A stretch of 64,000 nt of DNA from Mesorhizobium koreense (GTDB lineage Bacteria; Pseudomonadota; Alphaproteobacteria; Rhizobiales; Rhizobiaceae). The stretch lies in contig NZ_CP134228.1 of assembly GCF_031656215.1 (NCBI RefSeq), positions 434,001 to 498,000 of the forward strand, given 5' to 3'. The position numbers and the translations under genes are program-made. A model generated the notes under the pieces. The model was not told where the DNA came from and did no database searches. It was given only the letters and a program-made list of their open reading frames with translations. Shown here piece after piece: positions 60,396-64,000 of this stretch (the first letter of the stretch is position 1; the number at the start of each line of letters is the position of its first letter).

Positions 60396-61588
60396 GACCG
60401 TTCCGGGTATGCCGCTTCGTATTCCGGCAGGCCGATATTGTCGTTCAGCTCTCCGACGAGGAAATTAGCGACCTGTGGGATGGCCATCAGACGCATCATC
60501 CAGTTGCGGAAGGCAATCCCGAAGCTGGTCTCGGGCACGAAGGAAGAGGCGAACTTGCGCGCCGAAGCCTGCTTGGCATCAAGAAAGGGCCGCATCCGCT
60601 CCTCATAGCGGGAAAAGGCCGCCACGTGGTCGTTGCCGGCACCGGCGAGCTCGCCGGCGAGCACGTAAGCCTCCGTCATCGCCAGGCCGCAGCCTTCGCC
60701 CGCCAGCAGCGACACGCAGGCCGCGGCATCGCCGATCAATGCGACCCGACCTTTCGTCCAACGCGGTATCTCGATCTGGCTGACACGGTCGAGATAGATA
60801 TTTTCGGCGTTTTCCATCGCCGCGAGAATTGCCGGCACTTCCCATTTCATATCGGTGAACTCGCGGCGCAGAACCTCACGGCGGCCGGCGTCATCGTCCG
60901 GAATCGGCACCGGCGCTTTCTCCCGGTAGCAGAACATGAACAAAGTGCGGTCGCCGCGCTTGGAAAAACGCGTTACCTGGCGGCCGGGAAGCGCATGGCT
61001 GACATAGGTAAGTTCCTCGCGCGGCCGATAGCCGGTCACTTCGAACGCGGCGACACAATAGCCGAGGAAGCGTTCCGCCTCTTTCTCCGGACCGAAGGCA
61101 AGCGAACGCACGCGTGAATGCAGGCCATCCGCGCCAATGACTAGATCGAAATCGCGCGGCGAGGCATGGTCGAAGCCGACATGCACATGATCTGGCCGCT
61201 CCTCGATTGAAGCGATGCCATCATCGAAGATTGTCTCCACTTTTCCTTCAATGGTCGAGTAGATCGTGGCGGCGAGATCGCTCCGCTGCAGGCTGGTGAA
61301 GCGGTCGCCCGTCATGCGCCAGAAGACCTCCGTCGAGAAGCCGCCGGACTTTTGCCCCTGTGCATCGACGAAACGGACTTCTTCCACCTGATAGCCGAGA
61401 TCGAGAAGCCTGGGTAAAATGCCCATCTTCCCGGCTATGTCGTAGCCGGCCCCCCAGAAGTCGATAATATAGCCACCTTTGCGCAAGGCAGGCGCTTTCT
61501 CGATCAGGACGGGCTCGTGGCCGTAGCGCAGGAGCCAATGGGCGAGCGCCGGGCCGGCAACGCCAGCACCGTTGATGGCGATTTTCAT
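60302..61588 (-). CDS. FAD-dependent aromatic-ring-hydroxylase-type monooxygenase
   Basis: 428 residues from the ATG at 61588, with AGGAAA upstream. FAD motifs: INGAGVAGPALAHWLLRYGHEPVLIEK at the start, the DG motif VIGADGLHSRVRS and GDAAACVSLLAGEGCGLAMTEAYVLA. The family (PHBH fold) hydroxylates aromatics or inactivates drugs such as tetracyclines and rifampicin. The last 31 or so residues are read antisense to the end of mbfA and are low-complexity, which suggests an original stop was lost. It starts in ATGA overlap with the TetR gene upstream, so the two form one operon. Confidence 0.88.
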   Translation of the reverse strand: MKIAINGAGVAGPALAHWLLRYGHEPVLIEKAPALRKGGYIIDFWGAGYDIAGKMGILPRLLDLGYQVEEVRFVDAQGQKSGGFSTEVFWRMTGDRFTSLQRSDLAATIYSTIEGKVETIFDDGIASIEERPDHVHVGFDHASPRDFDLVIGADGLHSRVRSLAFGPEKEAERFLGYCVAAFEVTGYRPREELTYVSHALPGRQVTRFSKRGDRTLFMFCYREKAPVPIPDDDAGRREVLRREFTDMKWEVPAILAAMENAENIYLDRVSQIEIPRWTKGRVALIGDAAACVSLLAGEGCGLAMTEAYVLAGELAGAGNDHVAAFSRYEERMRPFLDAKQASARKFASSFVPETSFGIAFRNWMMRLMAIPQVANFLVGELNDNIGLPEYEAAYPERSHALPMRMPAAKTSAPPSTTWKVARRKGVSI

Positions 61589-62148
61589 CGGGACTTTCCT
61601 TCCTGTCTTGCGAGATCGACAAGGGTCTTCCACGCCGCATCGATCTCGTCGTCATTGCCGAAGGCCATACGGTGTATGGCCGAGCCGTCGAGCTGGATGG
61701 CGACCAGCCGGGCGAACGCTGCCGCGTCCGCACCCGGCGCCAATTTGGGCGCAAGGAGGGCGCTTAACCGCTCGAGCAGCGCGTCGCCCGAGGCCTGAAG
61801 CTGAGTGCGCAGCCTGTCATCGAACATGGCCCGCGCCATCAACACGAAATAGGCCCGGAAGAATCCGCGCCGCGTGCGCACCAGTTCCGCGCTGCCGCGT
61901 CCAAGAAATTCGATCGTATCGGCGAGCGATGCGTCGAGCGGCATGTCGATCGCGAGACTGTCGGCGATCATGCGCTCGAAGGCAGCGGTAGGTATCTCGT
62001 CGATCGTTGGGAAATGGTGGAAGAGGGTGGCCTTGCTGACGCCCACCTCGCGGGCGAGCGCCGCGGCACTGAAGGCATCGGGGCCGTCGCGGCCGAGAAC
62101 GGTAACTGCAGCTTCGATGATGGCGGAACGGGTGTCGCGTCGGAGCAT
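61585..62148 (-). CDS. TetR-family transcriptional regulator
   Basis: 187 residues from the ATG at 62148. An in-frame TTG at 62184 lies inside the operator palindrome and is rejected. The HTH reads FSAAALAREVGVSKATLFHHF (about 24-44), and the remainder is a helical ligand-binding domain. It precedes the FAD monooxygenase in ATGA overlap, and a 26-bp palindrome lies 14 bases upstream, indicating autorepression of the pair. An antimicrobial or aromatic effector is likely by family precedent. Confidence 0.9.
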   Translation of the reverse strand: MLRRDTRSAIIEAAVTVLGRDGPDAFSAAALAREVGVSKATLFHHFPTIDEIPTAAFERMIADSLAIDMPLDASLADTIEFLGRGSAELVRTRRGFFRAYFVLMARAMFDDRLRTQLQASGDALLERLSALLAPKLAPGADAAAFARLVAIQLDGSAIHRMAFGNDDEIDAAWKTLVDLARQEGKSR

Positions 62149-62161
62149 GGAGCTGGATATA

Positions 62162-62187
62162 ATATTGACCGATCGATCGGTCAATAT
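62162..62187. promoter_or_regulatory. 26-bp perfect palindrome, TetR operator
   Basis: Each half reads ATATTGACCGATC from the outside inward. It sits directly upstream of the TetR start and includes TTGAC elements on both strands that could serve as -35 boxes. Long perfect palindromes in this place are typical TetR operators. Confidence 0.75.
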
Positions 62188-62281
62188 CGATACCGAAATT
62201 GTCTCCGAAGCCCCCCGACGGCAAAAGCAGGCACGAAGAAACTCCGTACCTGCCTTGCAACAAGGAGACTGGATGCGGTGG

Positions 62282-62784
62282 TCAAGCCGCCTTCAGGTTG
62301 ACCTCACTTTCCGCGATCTGCGTCAGTTTCCTGTCGGCGACGCGCTCTTCCTCGAGCGTCTGCTTGAGCAACCTGGCGCAATCGGCCCGGCCGGCCTCCT
62401 CTGCCCAGGCAATGAGCGTGCCGTAGCGCGTCATCTCGTAGTGTTCCACCGCCTGCGCGGCGGCGATAAGCGCGGCGTCCAGCACGCGTTTGTCCTCAAC
62501 CTCGCCGGAAACTTCATTCGCTTCTTCGATAATGCCGTCGATCGCCGGGCAGTTAACCCCCTCGGCATCGAGATCGAGCATGTCGAAGACCTGTTCAAGC
62601 CTCGTCACATGGCCTTTCGTCTGTTCAAGATGTTCGGAGAAGCCGTTCCTCAAATCCGTGTTGGAAGCCTTTCAATCATCTTCGGCAACGCCTTCATGAT
62701 TTGCGCCTCGGCGTAATAGATGTCGCGCAACTGATGCACGAAGAGGTCATCCATGGTTTTTATGTCCTTGGAGAAGAGTCCCAT
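62282..62784 (-). pseudogene. DUF892/YciF-like ferritin-fold protein, frameshifted
   Basis: Two frames make up one DUF892 (YciF-like) protein of about 167 residues. The first starts at the ATG at 62784 (AAGGAAGG upstream), reads MGLFSKDIKTMDDLFVHQLR and on to KALPKMIE, then hits TGA near 62648. The second resumes in another frame with ASNTDLRNGFSEHLEQTKGH and continues to 62282. The shift falls at the AAA at 62670-62672, where one extra A (GAAAAG) would give MIEKASNTDLRNGF. Family members are small ferritin-like stress proteins. This is either a recent one-base deletion or a sequencing error in an A-run. Confidence 0.8.
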
Positions 62785-62899
62785 TGTCGTCGCCTTCCTT
62801 TTTGTCCGTCAGGGTTGATCGTATGGAGGCCAGTCGGCCCCGCGAAGCTACACTTCCATGGGCGCCCAACGGCTCTGCAAGGTGCTTGTTCCGAATATT

Positions 62900-63256
62900 T
62901 CAGGCGGGGCCGCGATCGTGAACGGAACGGCTGTCGCGCGGCGCCTCGGCGCGGTCGCGCATGCCATAGTCGCGGACGACATGAGCGATGCGCAAACGAT
63001 AGCCGGCAAGGATTCCCGCCCGGCCAGCCGTCTGCGCTTGTCGGTGCTCTTCCGTGTTGCGCCATGCCGCAACTGCCTCATCGTCCCGCCAGAAGGAAAG
63101 CGAGACCAGCTTTCCAGGATTGGAAAGGCTCTGGAAACGTTCGACGGAGATAAAGCCGTCCACAGTCTGCAACAGCGGCTTCAGGTCGGCGGCACGGCCG
63201 AGATAGTCGTCGACACGGCCATCCGTGGGCTCGACCTCGAAGATGACCGCGATCAT
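62900..63256 (-). CDS. Antibiotic biosynthesis monooxygenase (ABM) domain protein
   Basis: 118 residues, starting in ATGA overlap with the NIPSNAP gene upstream. MIAVIFEVEPTDGRVDDYLGRAADLKPLLQTVDGFISVERFQSLSNPGKLVSLSFWRDDEAVAAW is the ABM ferredoxin-like fold of the YqjZ kind. Such proteins are heme- or quinone-modifying monooxygenases or have no assigned activity. The pairing with a NIPSNAP protein suggests they act together, perhaps as a heteromer. Confidence 0.85.
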   Translation of the reverse strand: MIAVIFEVEPTDGRVDDYLGRAADLKPLLQTVDGFISVERFQSLSNPGKLVSLSFWRDDEAVAAWRNTEEHRQAQTAGRAGILAGYRLRIAHVVRDYGMRDRAEAPRDSRSVHDRGPA

Positions 63257-63576
63257 CGATCGGCTCCGTGGAGCGCCGAAACAGGCTTGAGAAAAATCCG
63301 GTCCTCGCGCCGGATGAATTTCTCCGTCTGGGAGAAGCGGAAGTTCTCCTGGCCGAGCGGATCGGCGAGAAGGCGCTCGCGATAGACCTCATATTCCGCG
63401 AGGCTGCCGATATTGTAGACGCCGTAGGCCGTCGTCGCTGAACCCTCATGGGGTGTGAAATAGCCGATCAAGTCGGCACCGCAGCGCGGGATCACCTGGC
63501 CCCAATTGCGGGCGTATTCGATAAAGGCGTCCTTACGGAACGGGTCGATCTCGTAGCGGATGAAACAGGTGATCAT
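63253..63576 (-). CDS. NIPSNAP family protein
   Basis: 107 residues from the ATG at 63576, giving MITCFIRYEIDP, the usual NIPSNAP start; an ATG 6 bases earlier sits on top of the AAGGA site. FEKYARNWG-like (FIEYARNWGQVIPRCGADLIGYFTPHEG) and VYRERLLADPLGQENFRF are family marks. NIPSNAPs share the dimeric alpha/beta barrel with ABM proteins. Function in bacteria is not settled. It is translationally coupled to the ABM gene. Confidence 0.85.
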   Translation of the reverse strand: MITCFIRYEIDPFRKDAFIEYARNWGQVIPRCGADLIGYFTPHEGSATTAYGVYNIGSLAEYEVYRERLLADPLGQENFRFSQTEKFIRREDRIFLKPVSALHGADR

Positions 63577-63648
63577 CGGCATTTCCTTTCGTGGTTGGCA
63601 CAGACATTTCGATGAAGACCGAAGCATTGAGCTGTGAAGATGGAATAG

Positions 63649-63664
63649 GCCTCGCAAGCGAGGC
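63649..63664 (-). terminator. Hairpin after the DUF1127 gene
   Basis: GCCTCG and CGAGGC pair around a 4-base loop, one base past the stop codon of the DUF1127 gene. No T-run follows, so termination is only possible. Confidence 0.35.
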
Positions 63665-63665
63665 A

Positions 63666-63884
63666 TCATCTCCAGAAGGACTTTGCGCATTCACGGCGAG
63701 CCTCATCGGCATCAAGGCCGAGATCGCGAAGCATCCTTGCATCGAGCAAGGCAAGATCGTGGCGCTGTAGATGGCGTTCATACCAGAGTGCGAGGAGCGG
63801 GACTGCGCGATGCAATGTGTAGCGGCGTACAAAAGCAACGTGAGGCAGGCGGGCAAAGGCTCGCGGATGGTCGGCGGTTTCCAT
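63666..63884 (-). CDS. DUF1127 (YjiS-like) small protein
   Basis: 72 residues if started at the ATG at 63884, which has GAGGAG 10 bases upstream; an ATG at 63905 would add 7. The C-terminal half LALWYERHLQRHDLALLDARMLRDLGLDADEARRECAKSFWR is the DUF1127 domain, rich in Arg and Leu. Family members in Hyphomicrobiales affect small RNA turnover and phosphate or carbon balance. The start is uncertain, the domain is not. Confidence 0.8.
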   Translation of the reverse strand: METADHPRAFARLPHVAFVRRYTLHRAVPLLALWYERHLQRHDLALLDARMLRDLGLDADEARRECAKSFWR

Positions 63885-63956
63885 GGCCTTCGAACTCCTC
63901 TTCATGCCCTGAAGATAAAACTTGCATGACATCAATGCTTCGATAAGGATCGAACC

Positions 63957-64000
63957 ATGCATGAAGAACCGGACATCGCCCGTATCGCCAGCCTCGTCGG
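63957..64000 (+). CDS. Start of a probable ArsR-family regulator, cut by the window edge
   Basis: An ATG at 63957 with AAGGAT 6 bases upstream opens a frame reading MHEEPDIARIASLVG to the edge. EPDIARIA(S/A)L is the common N-terminus of ArsR-family regulators in this order. Only 14 codons are visible, so the call rests on that short match and on its divergence from the DUF1127, NIPSNAP and ABM genes. Confidence 0.5.
   Translation, partial: MHEEPDIARIASLV

Noticed and set aside
62149-62184. TTG start for the TetR gene at 62184
   Set aside because: It lies inside the operator palindrome; translation from the ATG at 62148 gives the usual short N-terminal arm.
1-64000. CRISPR arrays, tRNA/rRNA genes, transposases, prophage genes, defence systems
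   Set aside because: Looked for and not seen: no regularly spaced repeats, no cloverleaf pattern noticed, and no matching protein families.

Overview
The window looks like chromosomal DNA of a GC-rich alphaproteobacterium of the order Hyphomicrobiales (Mesorhizobium/Phyllobacteriaceae-like). The reasons are the hisF-hisE-coaA order, an mbfA membrane ferritin behind an Irr-type TTTAGAA/TTCTAAA box, and the wealth of ABC importers joined to small catabolic operons, each with its own regulator. Genus is inference. No rRNA, tRNA, CRISPR array, insertion sequence or phage gene was seen.

Layout. 1-13629: catabolic island with the edge of a class III aminotransferase, two tandem paralogous substrate-binding proteins with one TauBC-type ATPase/permease pair, an IclR regulator, a BisC-like molybdenum oxidoreductase, an isochorismatase-fold hydrolase, a Gln-type thiol dioxygenase, two enoyl-CoA hydratase-family proteins and an NDP-forming acyl-CoA synthetase. 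Together they suggest uptake and breakdown of a sulfur-containing acid or amide. 13981-20305: two small secreted Cys-rich paralogues, a two-gene RND efflux pump and a DUF4239-like membrane protein. 20439-32977: a second catabolic island with a cyclic amidohydrolase, two MmgE/PrpD proteins, an FAD dehydrogenase, a complete branched-chain-type (Liv) ABC importer, a carbamoylsarcosine amidase-like hydrolase, an isocitrate lyase/PEP mutase-family lyase and a divergent GntR/FCD regulator. 33160-42686: an AfuABC-type importer with a family III CoA-transferase, then a TauABC-type importer with an SMP-30 lactonase, and a MarR regulator. Both operons carry the same near-identical palindrome. 42898-47502: LacI regulator divergent from an NCS2 permease, an amidohydrolase and a TSUP exporter, with three LacI-type operators between them.

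47652-50356 is a copper-handling set (HxxxCxxC small protein, DUF1775/YcnI, CopC-CopD fusion). 50425-53921 is housekeeping: rsmI, yraN, hisF, hisE, coaA. 53995-57666 is a polyprenyl-sugar glycosylation cassette (GT2, methyltransferase, GtrA-glycosyltransferase fusion). 57845-64000 holds an RcnB-like protein, a threonine dehydratase-like enzyme, mbfA under a 35-bp perfect palindrome, a TetR/FAD-monooxygenase pair, a frameshifted DUF892 gene, an ABM/NIPSNAP pair, a DUF1127 protein and the first codons of a probable ArsR regulator.

The most unusual content is the two catabolic islands, whose enzyme sets do not match one textbook pathway, and the palindromic operators that can be matched by eye to individual regulators.
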